Part shown: one piece after another, positions 1 to 12,742 of the stretch
Position numbering within the stretch: position 1 is the first letter of the stretch
How the letters are laid out: each line of letters starts with the position of its first letter
NCBI GenBank assembly: GCA_018970785.1
Contig: JAGWVR010000004.1
Coordinates: 22,039-86,038, forward strand
DNA length: 64,000 bases
Source of the DNA: Planctomycetota bacterium
GTDB lineage: Bacteria > Planctomycetota > Planctomycetia > Pirellulales > UBA1268
Reading direction: 5' to 3'
The notes under the pieces: model-generated
What the model saw: only the letters and a program-made list of their open reading frames with translations
The model's database searches: none
What the model was told of the DNA's origin: nothing
Translations under genes and position numbers: made by a program

Positions 1-1
1 C

Positions 2-1723
2 ACCGTCGCCCCGGGGCTGTTTCCGCCCGCATTCCGCCGCCACGACGGCAGCGTCGAAACGTTCTTCGAATCGGCAGGGATGATCGTCGTCCTCGTGCTC
101 GCGGGCCAGGCGCTCGAGTCGCGTGCAAGGCGCGGCACCGGGGCCGCGCTCCGCGCGCTTCTCGACCTCGCCCCACCGACCGCGGAGCGCCATCCCGGCG
201 GCGAGACGGTGCCGCTCGGCCAGGTACGGCCGGGCGACCTCCTCCGCGTGCGCCCCGGCGGGCGGATTCCCACCGATGCCACGCTGCTGGAGGGCACGAC
301 GACCTGCGACGAGTCGCTCCTCACCGGCGAGCCGCTGCCGGTGGCGCGCGGGCCCGGCGACAAACTCCTCGGCGGTGCGATCAACGGTCCGGCAGCGCTG
401 GTGATCCGCGCCGACACCGCGGCCGCCGGGGCACTGGTGGCACGGATCGCCAGGCTCGTGCGCGAGGCACAATCGCGGCGGGCGCCGATCGAGGCCCTTG
501 CCGACCGGGCCGCGGCGGTGTTCACCCCGGCGGTGCTCGGGCTCGCCCTGGCCACGTTTCTCGGCTGGGCCGCGTTCGGCCCGGAACCGCGGCTCGCCCT
601 GGGCCTCGTGTCCGCGGTCAGCGTGCTGGTGATCGCCTGCCCCTGCAGCCTCGGATTGGCGACGCCGCTGTCGATGACCGTCGCGATCGGCCGCGGGGCG
701 CGCGAGGGGATCCTCGTCCGCAGCCCCGCCGCCCTCGAGTCCCTGGCCGCCACGACGCTGTTCACGTTCGACAAGACCGGAACCCTGACCGCCGGGGCGC
801 CGCGTGTCGTCGGCTCGCTGGCGGTGCCCGGGGGGGTGCCCGCGGCGCACTCCCTGCCGGGCATGGTGGCGGCCGTGGAGAAAGCGAGCGAGCACCCGCT
901 GGCCAAGGCGTTCGCCGCCGCCGCCGCCGGGGAGCCGATCCCACCGGTGGCGGATGCGACCGCCGTGATCGGGCGCGGGATCCGGGGGCGGTGCGGCGAC
1001 CACGCCGTGGTGGTGGGAACCGCCGGCCTGCTCGGTGACGACGGGATCGAACTGTCGCCGCTGCAAACCGGTCCGGCCGCCGCGTGGGTGGCGGACGCCA
1101 CCGCCGCCGGGCAGACGCTCGTGTTCGCTGCCGTCGATGGCCATCTCGCCGGTGCCTTCGCGATCACCGATCCGCCCCGCGACGACGCCGCCGACGTCGT
1201 CGGCTTCCTGCGGCGGCGCGGCGCGGGGATCGAGCTGCTCTCCGGCGACCGCCCCGCGGCCGCCGAGCATCTCGCCCGTCTGGTGGGGATCGAGCGTGTC
1301 GCCGGCGGACTGTCGCCCGAGGACAAGGCGGACCGGGTGACCGCCCTGCGCCGGCAGGGGCATCGGGTGGCCTTCGTCGGCGACGGGATCAACGACGCGG
1401 TCGCGCTGGCCGCCGCCGACGTCGGCCTGGCCATGGGGGAAGGCGCCGACGTGGCGATCGAGAGCGCCGACATCACGCTCCTCTCCGGCGGGCTGGCGGC
1501 AGTGCCCCGCGCGGTCGCGCTGGCCGACGCGACGATGGCCAACGTGCGGCAGAACCTCGTCCTCGCGACCGTCTACAACCTCGTCGCCCTGCCCGTCGCC
1601 GCCGGCCTCCTCTACCCGCTGCTCGGGCACGTCACCAGCCCGATGCTCGCGGCGGCGGCGATGAGCATCAGCTCGCTGTCGGTGATCGCCAACGCCCTGC
1701 GGCTGCGCCGCGGGGGGCGATAG
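2..1723 (+). CDS. copA: Cu(+)-exporting P1B-type ATPase, 5'-truncated by window edge
   Basis: This is the C-terminal part of an inner-membrane copper pump that uses ATP to expel Cu(+). The frame is already open at base 2, upstream of the track's first Met (base 80), so the heavy-metal-binding domain and first membrane helices lie outside the window. Counted from base 80, visible motifs are the actuator LTGE (81-84), the membrane metal site CPC (187-189), the phosphorylated DKTGT (231-235), the SEHPLAKA motif typical of heavy-metal ATPases, and GDGIND. The last two helices carry N-x6-YN-x4-P and M-x2-SS-x5-N, which are the Cu(+) class P1B-1 signatures. It converges with the next gene, with only 11 bp between the stops. 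Family call is firm; Ag(+) transport is also possible. Confidence 0.95.
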   Translation, partial: TVAPGLFPPAFRRHDGSVETFFESAGMIVVLVLAGQALESRARRGTGAALRALLDLAPPTAERHPGGETVPLGQVRPGDLLRVRPGGRIPTDATLLEGTTTCDESLLTGEPLPVARGPGDKLLGGAINGPAALVIRADTAAAGALVARIARLVREAQSRRAPIEALADRAAAVFTPAVLGLALATFLGWAAFGPEPRLALGLVSAVSVLVIACPCSLGLATPLSMTVAIGRGAREGILVRSPAALESLAATTLFTFDKTGTLTAGAPRVVGSLAVPGGVPAAHSLPGMVAAVEKASEHPLAKAFAAAAAGEPIPPVADATAVIGRGIRGRCGDHAVVVGTAGLLGDDGIELSPLQTGPAAAWVADATAAGQTLVFAAVDGHLAGAFAITDPPRDDAADVVGFLRRRGAGIELLSGDRPAAAEHLARLVGIERVAGGLSPEDKADRVTALRRQGHRVAFVGDGINDAVALAAADVGLAMGEGADVAIESADITLLSGGLAAVPRAVALADATMANVRQNLVLATVYNLVALPVAAGLLYPLLGHVTSPMLAAAAMSISSLSVIANALRLRRGGR

Positions 1724-1734
1724 GCCGGGTGGCC

Positions 1735-2589
1735 TCAACCCCGCTCCAGCCCGGTCAGCGGCACCGTCAGCCCGTCGTGGGCCAGCTCGATCCCCGGCGG
1801 GAGCCGTGCCGACACCTCGGCGTGGCCGAGCTCGTGGGACAGGTGCACCAGCAACGTCCGCCGGGCCCCGATCGACCGGGCCGTGTCGATCGCCTCGGCG
1901 AGCGAGAAATGGGTCGGGTGCCGCGTCGGCCGGAGGCAGTCGAGGACGAGGACGTCGAGGCCGGCCAGGAGCGGCCGCGTCGCCGCCGGGATGTCGTTGG
2001 TATCGGTGCAGTAGGCGACGTCGCCGAACCGGAAACCGAGGACGTCGAACGGTCCGTGGCGGAGGCGGAGCGGCACGACGCGGGCTCCCAGCACCGTGAA
2101 CGGTTCGGTCGAGATCGACTCGAGGGCGAGCTTCGGAACGCCGCCCCCGGGAGCGGGGATCGCCGCGAAAGCGTAGTCGAAGGCGAGCCGGATCCGGGCC
2201 TCGACCCGCGGTTCGCAGTACACCGGCACCGAGCGGCCGGAGTGGAAGCAGATCGGGCGGACGTCGTCGAGTCCGTAGACGTGATCGACGTGGTCGTGCG
2301 TGTAGAGAATCGCGTCGATCGTCGTCAGCCCGGCGTTCAGCAGTTGCTGGCGGAGATCAGGCGTGGTGTCGATCAGGAGCGTGCCGGCGGGGAGGCCCAG
2401 CGCCACGCTCGTGCGGAACCGCCGGTCGCGGGGATCGGGGCTGGTGCAGGTGGGGCAACCGCAACCGACGACGGGGACGCCCACGCTCGTCCCGGTTCCG
2501 AGAAACAGCAACTGCCCGCCAATGTCGCGGCCAACCGCACGGGGCCGTGGTGTGGCTCGGCCAGACCGGGAGGAGGGCGTGGCCATCAT
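1735..2589 (-). CDS. MBL-fold metallo-hydrolase, PhnP-like
   Basis: This is a metallo-beta-lactamase-fold hydrolase of about 284 residues. The metal site HDHVDH (about residues 98-103) and an N-terminal GCGCPTC cluster both resemble PhnP, the phosphoribosyl cyclic phosphate phosphodiesterase. The track start is a TTG at 2598; I chose the ATG at 2589 (the next codon is also ATG). No phn genes lie nearby, so a C-P lyase role cannot be inferred and the substrate is unknown. Members of this family in non-phn contexts are usually annotated only as MBL-fold hydrolases. It is divergent from secA, with about 300 bp between. Confidence 0.85.
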   Translation of the reverse strand: MMATPSSRSGRATPRPRAVGRDIGGQLLFLGTGTSVGVPVVGCGCPTCTSPDPRDRRFRTSVALGLPAGTLLIDTTPDLRQQLLNAGLTTIDAILYTHDHVDHVYGLDDVRPICFHSGRSVPVYCEPRVEARIRLAFDYAFAAIPAPGGGVPKLALESISTEPFTVLGARVVPLRLRHGPFDVLGFRFGDVAYCTDTNDIPAATRPLLAGLDVLVLDCLRPTRHPTHFSLAEAIDTARSIGARRTLLVHLSHELGHAEVSARLPPGIELAHDGLTVPLTGLERG

Positions 2590-2684
2590 GGGGAGCAAGT
2601 CGGCCAGCGGCCGATGAGCGGAGCGGCGGAATGCGACCGCATGCTACTCGATCGGGTCGCGCGGCAGACCGGGCGAGGATCGCC

Positions 2685-2714
2685 TTGACCAGCCGCGGCC
2701 GAAACCGTGACAAT
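2685..2714 (+). promoter_or_regulatory. Putative sigma70-type promoter for secA
   Basis: TTGACC (2685-2690), 18-bp spacer, GACAAT (2709-2714) lies in the 298-bp divergent gap between the MBL hydrolase and secA. Transcription would start near 2721, giving a leader of about 165 nt before the secA ATG. The call rests on hexamer match only (5/6 and 4/6). Confidence 0.4.
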
Positions 2715-2887
2715 TCCCCACAGTGCCGCTGGATCGGGAAAACCTGCCTTCCTGCCATCCGGCTGCCCGCCCCTCGATCGTCCCCGACGGTCTCCAGAAC
2801 CCGGCGCCGGCAGGCGGCGGAGACCGGCCACGTCAGCGTCGGGACCACCCGGCCCGTTTTCGCCCCCGCGGACCCGTTGATCCCGTC

Positions 2888-6427
<3,540 letters not shown>

Positions 6428-6471
6428 CGGCGCCGTTCCGGCCGCTGCCACACGCCCGTGATCGTTCCGGC

Positions 6472-7806
6472 ATGCTGCTCGATGTCGTCTATCTGCTGGT
6501 CGCGCTGCTCATCCTTCCCTGGGTGGCGTGGCGGAGGCTCTCGGGAGCGCGCCCCGTCGCCGCCCCGTGGGTGCGGTTCACCGGCGCGATCGCACCGCTC
6601 CCCGATCCGGCCGGGCGGCCGCGGATCTGGCTCCACGGCGTCAGTGTCGGCGAGGTGCAACTGCTCGCCGCGCTCGCTGCCGAGATCGGGCGACAGGCCG
6701 AGGCCGCCGGGTGCCCCGTCGATTGCGTCGTCTCCAGTTCGACGACGACCGGGCTGGAGGTCGCCCGGAAGCGTTTCGGCACGGACCGTGTCTTCCCCTG
6801 CCCGCTCGACTTCTCCTGGGCGGTGGAGCGGGTCATCGACCGCTCCGCCCCCGCGTTGATCGTCCTCGGCGAACTGGAACTGTGGCCGAATCTTCTCGCG
6901 CGGGCCTGGCGCCGTGGCATCCCGGTCGTCGTCGCCAACGCCCGGATGAGCCCGCGAAGTGCCGCCGGCTACGGTCGGATCGCACCGGTCGTTCGGCGGA
7001 TGCTCTCCCGGGTGGCGGTCGTGGTGGCCCGGTCCGCCGACGACGGGGCGCGGTTCGCGGCGCTCGGGGCGGGGCGGGTCGTCGTCGCCGGTTCACTGAA
7101 GTACGACGGCGTCCGCGGTGACCGTGACCATCCCGACATCCACCGGCTGCGATCGCTCGCCGGCTTCACGCCCGACGACGTCGTGTTCCTCGCCGGAAGC
7201 ACGCAGCATCCGGAGGAGGAACTGGCGCTGGCCACCTACCGCACGCTGGCGCCCCGGCATCCTCGGCTGCGCCTCGTGATCGTCCCGCGGCACGTCGAAC
7301 GGGCGCCGGCGATCGCCGCGCTGCTCGATCGCGCCGGCGTCCCCTGGCAGCGGCGCAGCCGCCTCGACGCGGGTCACACCACCCCCCCCACCCGGGTCCT
7401 GCTCGTCGACACGACCGGTGAGTTGGCCTGGTGGTGGGGTACGGCCACCGTGGCGTTCGTCGGCGGCAGCCTCGACGGTCACCGTGGCGGGCAGAACATG
7501 CTCGAGCCGGCGGCCTACGGGGCAGCCGTCTGCTTCGGTCCCCACACGCGCAACTTCGCCACCGAAGTGGCGGCGCTGGTGGCCGCCGACGCCGCGACGG
7601 TGGTCGGCGACGGGAACGCGCTGACCGAGTTCGTGGGCCGTTGCCTCGACGATCCTTCGTGGGCCGCCGCCCGCGGCGCCGAGGCCCGGGCGACGGTCGC
7701 GGCACATCGTGGCGCGACGGCCGTCACCGCCGCGCTCGTCCTCGAAAACCTCGCCGCCGGCGGCGCGGGGGGCGGCCGTTGCCGCTCCCCGGAAAACCGT
7801 CCATAA
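6472..7806 (+). CDS. waaA: 3-deoxy-D-manno-octulosonic acid (Kdo) transferase
   Basis: WaaA/KdtA (family GT30) adds Kdo from CMP-Kdo to lipid A precursor at the inner membrane. The protein is 444 residues, close to the usual 425. It has an N-terminal membrane anchor (MLLDVVYLLVALLILPWVAW), the acceptor-side motif LHGVSVGEVQ, SSSTTTGLEVARKRFG, and the C-terminal AFVGGSLDGHRGGQNMLEPA segment typical of GT30. I chose ATG 6472, whose anchor is at the extreme N terminus; a GTG at 6424 overlapping the secA stop is an alternative. Its presence supports an LPS-bearing outer membrane. A likely metK promoter lies within its 3' end. Confidence 0.93.
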   Translation: MLLDVVYLLVALLILPWVAWRRLSGARPVAAPWVRFTGAIAPLPDPAGRPRIWLHGVSVGEVQLLAALAAEIGRQAEAAGCPVDCVVSSSTTTGLEVARKRFGTDRVFPCPLDFSWAVERVIDRSAPALIVLGELELWPNLLARAWRRGIPVVVANARMSPRSAAGYGRIAPVVRRMLSRVAVVVARSADDGARFAALGAGRVVVAGSLKYDGVRGDRDHPDIHRLRSLAGFTPDDVVFLAGSTQHPEEELALATYRTLAPRHPRLRLVIVPRHVERAPAIAALLDRAGVPWQRRSRLDAGHTTPPTRVLLVDTTGELAWWWGTATVAFVGGSLDGHRGGQNMLEPAAYGAAVCFGPHTRNFATEVAALVAADAATVVGDGNALTEFVGRCLDDPSWAAARGAEARATVAAHRGATAVTAALVLENLAAGGAGGGRCRSPENRP

Positions 7807-7807
7807 T
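7779..7807 (+). promoter_or_regulatory. Putative metK promoter inside the waaA 3' end
   Basis: TTGCCG (7779-7784), 17-bp spacer, CATAAT (7802-7807). Predicted initiation near 7814 leaves a leader of about 50 nt, too short for a SAM riboswitch, and none is visible. Hexamers match consensus at 4/6 and 5/6. Confidence 0.45.
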
Positions 7808-7866
7808 CTGGCCCGCGGGGTCGGCCCACCGCACTGCGAATCCACCATCACGACGAGGAACCGGAC

Positions 7867-9054
7867 GTGTCACGAGGGAAGTACCTGTTCACCAGCGAGT
7901 CGGTCAGCATGGGTCATCCGGACAAGCTGGCGGACCAGATTTCCGACGGGGTCCTCGACGCCTACCTGGCCCAGGATCCGCGCAGCCGCGTGGCCTGCGA
8001 AACGATGGTGACCACCGGTCTGGCGGTGATCGCCGGCGAGATCACCTCCCGCGGCACGATCGACTACCAGAAGGTCGTCCGCGACGTGATCCGTGACGTC
8101 GGCTACACCGACGACGAGATGGGGATCGCCGCCGACACCTGCTCCGTGCTCGTCGCCGTCGGCAAGCAGTCGGGCGACATCGCGATGGGCGTCAACGAGG
8201 ACGAGGCGAAGGGCAAGGACATCGGCGCCGGCGACCAGGGTCTGATGTTCGGCTACGCCTGCAACGAGACCCCGGAGCTGATGCCCCTGCCGATCGCGCT
8301 CTCCCACCGGATCCTCAACCGGCTGACCGAAGCCCGGCAGGAGAACGAGGTCGACTGGCTGCGGCCCGATTCGAAGAGCCAGGTGACCGTGGAGTACGAC
8401 GGCGACAAGCCGGTGCGGATCGACACGATCGTCGTCTCCACGCAGCACGCTCCCCACGTCACCAATGACGAGATCCGCACGTTCATCATCGAGAAGATCG
8501 TCAAGCCGCTTCTCCCGCGGGACCTCGACACGTCGTCGATCACCTACCACATCAACCCCACCGGTCGGTTCGTGGTCGGCGGTCCGCACGGTGACTGCGG
8601 CCTCACGGGCCGGAAGATCATCGTCGATACCTACGGTGGATGGGGACGGCACGGCGGCGGCGCGTTTTCCGGCAAGGATCCGACCAAGGTCGACCGCAGT
8701 GCCGCCTACATGGCGCGGCACGTCGCCAAGAACATCGTCGCCGCCGGCCTCGCCGAGCGCTGTGAGGTGCAGCTGGCCTACGCGATCGGCGTGAGCGATC
8801 CGGTCAGCGTGCACGTCGACACCGAGGGCACCGGGGCGATCGCCGACGAGCGACTGTGTGCGGTGGTCCGCGAGTTCTTCCCGCTCACGCCCCGGGGGAT
8901 CATCGATTACCTCGACCTGCGGCGGCCGATCTACCGCAAGACCGCCGCCGGTGGCCACTTCGGACGCGACGGCTTCAGCTGGGAGAAGACCGATCGTGCC
9001 ACGGCGCTGGCGCAGGCGGCCCGATCCGGTGCGACTGCCGCTCCGGCGCGGTGA
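7867..9054 (+). CDS. metK: S-adenosylmethionine synthase
   Basis: MetK makes S-adenosylmethionine from methionine and ATP in the cytosol. The 395-residue length is standard. The N terminus reads [20 protein letters not shown], followed by the signature hexapeptide GAGDQG (in [14 protein letters not shown]) and the glycine loop [16 protein letters not shown]. The start is GTG at 7867, preceded by GAGGAA about 7 bases upstream. Every expected motif is intact. It sits 60 bp after waaA and 39 bp before a membrane protein of unknown function. Confidence 0.97.
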   Translation: MSRGKYLFTSESVSMGHPDKLADQISDGVLDAYLAQDPRSRVACETMVTTGLAVIAGEITSRGTIDYQKVVRDVIRDVGYTDDEMGIAADTCSVLVAVGKQSGDIAMGVNEDEAKGKDIGAGDQGLMFGYACNETPELMPLPIALSHRILNRLTEARQENEVDWLRPDSKSQVTVEYDGDKPVRIDTIVVSTQHAPHVTNDEIRTFIIEKIVKPLLPRDLDTSSITYHINPTGRFVVGGPHGDCGLTGRKIIVDTYGGWGRHGGGAFSGKDPTKVDRSAAYMARHVAKNIVAAGLAERCEVQLAYAIGVSDPVSVHVDTEGTGAIADERLCAVVREFFPLTPRGIIDYLDLRRPIYRKTAAGGHFGRDGFSWEKTDRATALAQAARSGATAAPAR

Positions 9055-9093
9055 CGAAGGGGCCGGAACGAATCGAGTGATCACAGCCGAGGG

Positions 9094-9996
9094 ATGCCCG
9101 CCGCCGTGACTGACTCGATCGGGTTCCGGCGAATCTCCCATCGGTCGGCCGGTGCTGACGACGTCAGTGCCGCGCTCGCCACCGGCGCCCTCGCGCTGGC
9201 CGGGGTGCTGCCTGTCGCATGCGCCGCAGTGCTCGTCGTCCGCCGGTTGGCGGGAGGCATCCCGGGGGGTGGGCGCCCCGTCGGATTGCTCGCGGTGGCG
9301 CTGACCGGCGTCGGATTCGTGGTTGCCGCCGACCTGATCGCCCGGGCAGCCGCAGGGCGATCCGGAGAGAGGGCGCCGGGGATGGCGTGGCAACCGCGCG
9401 CCGCACGGATCGCCCTGTGCTGCGCGGTGGTAGCACTCACGCCTCCTTGGCCGTGGCGGGGGACGGCGTGGCCAGCGGTGGCGACGGCAGGGGCCGCGAT
9501 GACGGCGGCGCTGGTGCGGGTGCCGCGCCGCCGCGCCGTGGCCAGGACCATCGCCGAGCCCGAAGCACGCCATCGTGCAACGCAGGAGCCACGCGGGGCG
9601 CGCGCTGTCGGTGGTGGGCCCACGCTGCCCCCCGCCGGGGCCTCCGGTGGAGCCCTCTCCCAACGGCTGGTGCGTTTCCATCGAGCGGACTCGATGACCG
9701 ACCACATCGAGGGGACGGTGGTCGTCGTCGTCCCGCCGGGGGAGCGCTCGGCACCGACCCATGTCGCGTTCTGCCCGCCCTTCTCCGTGAGCCCGCTGAT
9801 CACGATCGCCGCCGTCGAAGCAGCGACGGAAGCGGAGGCCGATGCGGTCGAAACGCTCCCCTGGGGCACCCGGATCGAGTGCCGCCTCGAGGATCCGGCC
9901 GACGACCCGGTGGAGGTCGTCGTCTCGTTCACGGTCGACGGACCGCTGCCCTCCTCCGGACGATCCGCCGCGGCCCCCGTCACACCGGATCCCTGA
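9094..9996 (+). CDS. Hypothetical membrane protein
   Basis: This 300-residue protein is not recognised. The N-terminal half has about four hydrophobic segments (around 25-55, 65-90, 110-125, 128-142), then a basic, low-complexity linker. The C-terminal third is soluble and begins around ADSMTDHIEG, with a compact beta-rich run (GTVVVVVPPGE, THVAFCPPFSVSPLI, GTRIECRLEDP). The look is of a membrane anchor carrying a small cytoplasmic domain. It lies between metK and a 37-codon ORF on the same strand. A GTG at 9106 is an alternative start. No function can be assigned. Confidence 0.6.
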   Translation: MPAAVTDSIGFRRISHRSAGADDVSAALATGALALAGVLPVACAAVLVVRRLAGGIPGGGRPVGLLAVALTGVGFVVAADLIARAAAGRSGERAPGMAWQPRAARIALCCAVVALTPPWPWRGTAWPAVATAGAAMTAALVRVPRRRAVARTIAEPEARHRATQEPRGARAVGGGPTLPPAGASGGALSQRLVRFHRADSMTDHIEGTVVVVVPPGERSAPTHVAFCPPFSVSPLITIAAVEAATEAEADAVETLPWGTRIECRLEDPADDPVEVVVSFTVDGPLPSSGRSAAAPVTPDP

Positions 9997-10009
9997 GGCA
10001 TCGGCGTCC

Positions 10010-10123
10010 ATGGCCCGCTGGCCGCAACGACTGTGGACGACGCTGTTCACCTACACGGTGATCTTCGTCGGGTTTCCCCTGCTGGCGTGGCTGCTGTACC
10101 GCTGGGTCCGGGGAGGAGGGTAG
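10010..10123 (+). CDS. Small single-pass membrane protein (37 aa)
   Basis: This short ORF is only partly visible in the track, being the tail of an ORF listed from 9842. It encodes MARWPQRLWTTLFTYT..., with a basic N terminus, one hydrophobic span (about 10-29) and a basic C terminus (YRWVRGGG). It begins 13 bp after the upstream membrane gene and its stop is three bases before the next ATG. The Shine-Dalgarno-like GGAGGAGGG for the next gene lies inside its last codons, so translational coupling is likely. Function unknown; the fit to the gap and the membrane pattern argue it is real. Confidence 0.5.
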   Translation: MARWPQRLWTTLFTYTVIFVGFPLLAWLLYRWVRGGG

Positions 10124-10126
10124 ACG

Positions 10127-11629
10127 ATGGATTCCGTTGGCCACCGGCTCGACGAGCCCTCTCCCGCGCTGCTGGCAGCGCTGCGCGCCGCCGATCAACT
10201 CGGAGTCCTCGCCCATTGGGAGCGGCTCGACGCGGCTGCTCGGGAGCGACTGCTCGCGCAGGTGACGGCCATCGATTGGGGGCTCGTCGCCGATCTCACC
10301 CGGCGTGTCCGGCGCGGACAACTCGCCCCCCCTGCCGAGGACACGTCGTTCGATCTGGCGAGCGCCGAGTCCCCCCCCTGTCTGCCCCTCCGCGGTGCGG
10401 ATCCGGCCGTCGCCGCGCGCGGCAGGGAAGCGCTCGCGGCCGGCGTGGTCGGGGCGATTCTCGTCGCCGGTGGACAGGGCACACGCTTGGGGTGCACCGG
10501 GCCGAAGGGGCTGTGTGCCGTGGGGCCGCTGTCGCAGGCCACGTTGTTCGACGTGCTTCTCGGCCGACTCGCGGCGATCCGCCGCCGCTACGGACGCGGA
10601 GTCCCCCTGGCGATCATGACCAGTGCCGCCACCGACGACGAGACACGGCGATTCCTGGTATCGCGGCAGTTGTGCGGGCTCGACCCGGACGACGTGTTCC
10701 TGTTCCGTCAACAGGACCTGCCGGCCTTCGACGCCGCCGATGGCAACATCCTCCTCGCCGCACCGGACCGCGTCGCCCTCGCCCCCGATGGCCACGGCGG
10801 CATGCTCTCGGCGCTGGCGGACGTCGGGGGGCTCGAGTGGTTCCGCCGCCGCGGGGTCGAGACCGTCGCGAGTTTCCAGGTCGACAACCCGCTGGCACTG
10901 CCCCTCGATCCCGATTTCCTCGGCGCCCACCTCGATGCCGCTGCCGAGTTCACGCTCCAGGTGATCCGCAAGCGAGAGCCAGCCGAGCGCGTCGGGGTGA
11001 TCGCCACGTCCGGCGGCGTGACCCGGGTCGTCGAATACAGTGATCTGCCCGCCACCGCCGCCGCCGAGCGGCTGGCCGACGGCCGGCTCCGCTTCCACGC
11101 CGGCAGCATCGCCGTGCATGCCTTCGCACTCGAGTTCCTCGCCCGCTGCGCGACGCGCGGCGACGCCCTCCCGCTCCACGCGGCGCGCAAGGCGGTCCCG
11201 TTCGTCGACGCCGACGGCCACCACCATGCCCCACGCGCGCCCAACGCCGTGAAGTTCGAACGCTTCATCTTCGACATCCTCCCCCTGGCGAGACGCGTGT
11301 GCGTCGTCGAGGTCGAGCCAGAAGAGGCATTCGCCCCGCTCAAGAATCCCAGCGGTGCGGCGGCCGACACGCCGGAGCACGTGCGCGAGGCGCTCATCGC
11401 CCGCGACCGGGCGATTCTGGCCGCAGCGGGAGTGACTGTCGACGAGGGGGTGGTCGTCGAACTCGACGCCGCCACGATCCTCGACGCCGACGACGTCACT
11501 CTGGCCTTGCCCCCGGGAACGCGGATCAGCGAATCTGCCTTCATCCGCGGCACTCCGCGGGCCGCCCGGGGGGCCAGTGACAGTTCCTCTCGGCCAGGGT
11601 CGGACGAGGCCGGCGCCACGGGGCGATGA
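10127..11629 (+). CDS. UDP-N-acetylhexosamine pyrophosphorylase (UDPGP type 1 / AGX family)
   Basis: This uridylyltransferase is expected to form UDP-GlcNAc (or UDP-GalNAc) from UTP and the sugar 1-phosphate. At 500 residues it matches the eukaryote-like UAP1/AGX family rather than bacterial GlmU. Motifs are the UTP loop VAGGQGTRLGCTGPKG (about 111-126), the PDGHGG segment, FQVDNPLA, and the late KFERFIFDILP and APLKNP segments. A strong ribosome-binding site (GGAGGAGGG) lies just upstream. The next gene makes GDP-mannose, so the pair looks like a nucleotide-sugar supply for the envelope. Sugar specificity cannot be read from sequence alone. Confidence 0.87.
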   Translation: MDSVGHRLDEPSPALLAALRAADQLGVLAHWERLDAAARERLLAQVTAIDWGLVADLTRRVRRGQLAPPAEDTSFDLASAESPPCLPLRGADPAVAARGREALAAGVVGAILVAGGQGTRLGCTGPKGLCAVGPLSQATLFDVLLGRLAAIRRRYGRGVPLAIMTSAATDDETRRFLVSRQLCGLDPDDVFLFRQQDLPAFDAADGNILLAAPDRVALAPDGHGGMLSALADVGGLEWFRRRGVETVASFQVDNPLALPLDPDFLGAHLDAAAEFTLQVIRKREPAERVGVIATSGGVTRVVEYSDLPATAAAERLADGRLRFHAGSIAVHAFALEFLARCATRGDALPLHAARKAVPFVDADGHHHAPRAPNAVKFERFIFDILPLARRVCVVEVEPEEAFAPLKNPSGAAADTPEHVREALIARDRAILAAAGVTVDEGVVVELDAATILDADDVTLALPPGTRISESAFIRGTPRAARGASDSSSRPGSDEAGATGR

Positions 11630-11662
11630 AGACGGACGCATGTTTCCTCACGGAGGTCGGTG

Positions 11663-12742
11663 ATGCTCCACGTGGTGATCATGGCGGGTGGATCAGGTAC
11701 GCGGTTCTGGCCCGCCAGTCGGGCGGCGCTTCCCAAGCAGCTGTTGCGCCTGGCCGGCGAGCGGACGCTGCTGCAGGCGACCGTCGATCGGCTGTCGGGT
11801 TTGGTCGCACCCGAGCAGGTGCTCGTCGTCACCGCCGAGCGCCTCCTGCCCACCGTGCGGGAGCAGCTTCCCGACGTGCCGGCATCGGCGTTGGTGGGGG
11901 AGCCGTGCAAGCGCGACACCGCCCCCTGCATCGCGCTTGCGGCCCTGCTCGTGTCGCGTCACGACCCCGAGGCGACGCTCGCGGTGATGCCCTCCGACCA
12001 TGTCATCAGCCCCGCCGAGTCCTTTCGGGGCGCGATCCGACAGGCAGCCGCTCTCGTCGACGCCCAACCGGCCCGGTTGGTCACGTTCGGCATCAAGCCG
12101 ACCTACCCGGCCGAGGTCTTCGGCTACATCCAACAGGGGGAAAAACTGGCCGACGCCGGGCCCGCCGTGGTGAACCGTGTCGCCCACTTCAAGGAGAAGC
12201 CGCCGGCGGCAGTGGCCAGGGAGTACCTCGCCGCCGGCACCTACCTGTGGAACGCCGGGATCTTCGTGTGGAAGGCGCGGACGATCATCGAAGCGCTCCT
12301 CGCACGCCAGCCGGAGTGCATGGAGCGGCTGCAGCGGGTCGTGGCAGCCTGGGATCGCCCCGACCGCGACGCCGTCTTCGCCCGGGAGTTCGCCGCGATC
12401 CACGGGATCTCGATCGACTACGCGGTTCTCGAGCACGCCCGCGACGTCGTCGTCATCGAGGCGCCATTCGGTTGGGACGACCTCGGCGGCTGGTCGGCGG
12501 TGGCCCGCCAGCGGGGCACCGACAGCGAGGGCAACACCGTCGTCGGCCGCCACCTCGGCATCGACTCGGTGCGGACGATCGTCCACGCCGACGGTGACCA
12601 TCTCGTCGTCACGATGGGGTTGAAGGATATGCTGGTGGTACACACTCCGGACGCCACGCTCGTCGCCGACCGAGCCCACGAGGAATCGGTCCGCCGCGTG
12701 GTGACGGAACTGGAGAAACGCGGGTGGCGCGACTACCTCTGA
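11663..12742 (+). CDS. manC: Mannose-1-phosphate guanylyltransferase
   Basis: The enzyme makes GDP-mannose from GTP and mannose 1-phosphate. The 359-residue protein holds only the nucleotidyltransferase domain, with no C-terminal phosphomannose isomerase cupin. Motifs are the GTP loop MAGGSGTRFWPASR near the N terminus, PKQLL, VMPSDHVI, FKEKP, and WNAGIFVWK. The track uses GTG 11660, but ATG 11663 sits six bases after GGAGG and is preferred. The stop codon directly abuts a degenerate copy of the dispersed repeat. Confidence 0.92.
   Translation: MLHVVIMAGGSGTRFWPASRAALPKQLLRLAGERTLLQATVDRLSGLVAPEQVLVVTAERLLPTVREQLPDVPASALVGEPCKRDTAPCIALAALLVSRHDPEATLAVMPSDHVISPAESFRGAIRQAAALVDAQPARLVTFGIKPTYPAEVFGYIQQGEKLADAGPAVVNRVAHFKEKPPAAVAREYLAAGTYLWNAGIFVWKARTIIEALLARQPECMERLQRVVAAWDRPDRDAVFAREFAAIHGISIDYAVLEHARDVVVIEAPFGWDDLGGWSAVARQRGTDSEGNTVVGRHLGIDSVRTIVHADGDHLVVTMGLKDMLVVHTPDATLVADRAHEESVRRVVTELEKRGWRDYL

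Noticed and set aside
7807-7866. SAM riboswitch before metK
   Set aside because: The gap is only 60 bases and shows no conserved riboswitch core or terminator stem.
7870-10050. 726-aa minus-strand ORF opposite metK
   Set aside because: Arg/Asp/Gly/His-rich shadow frame with no motif; metK is unambiguous on the plus strand.
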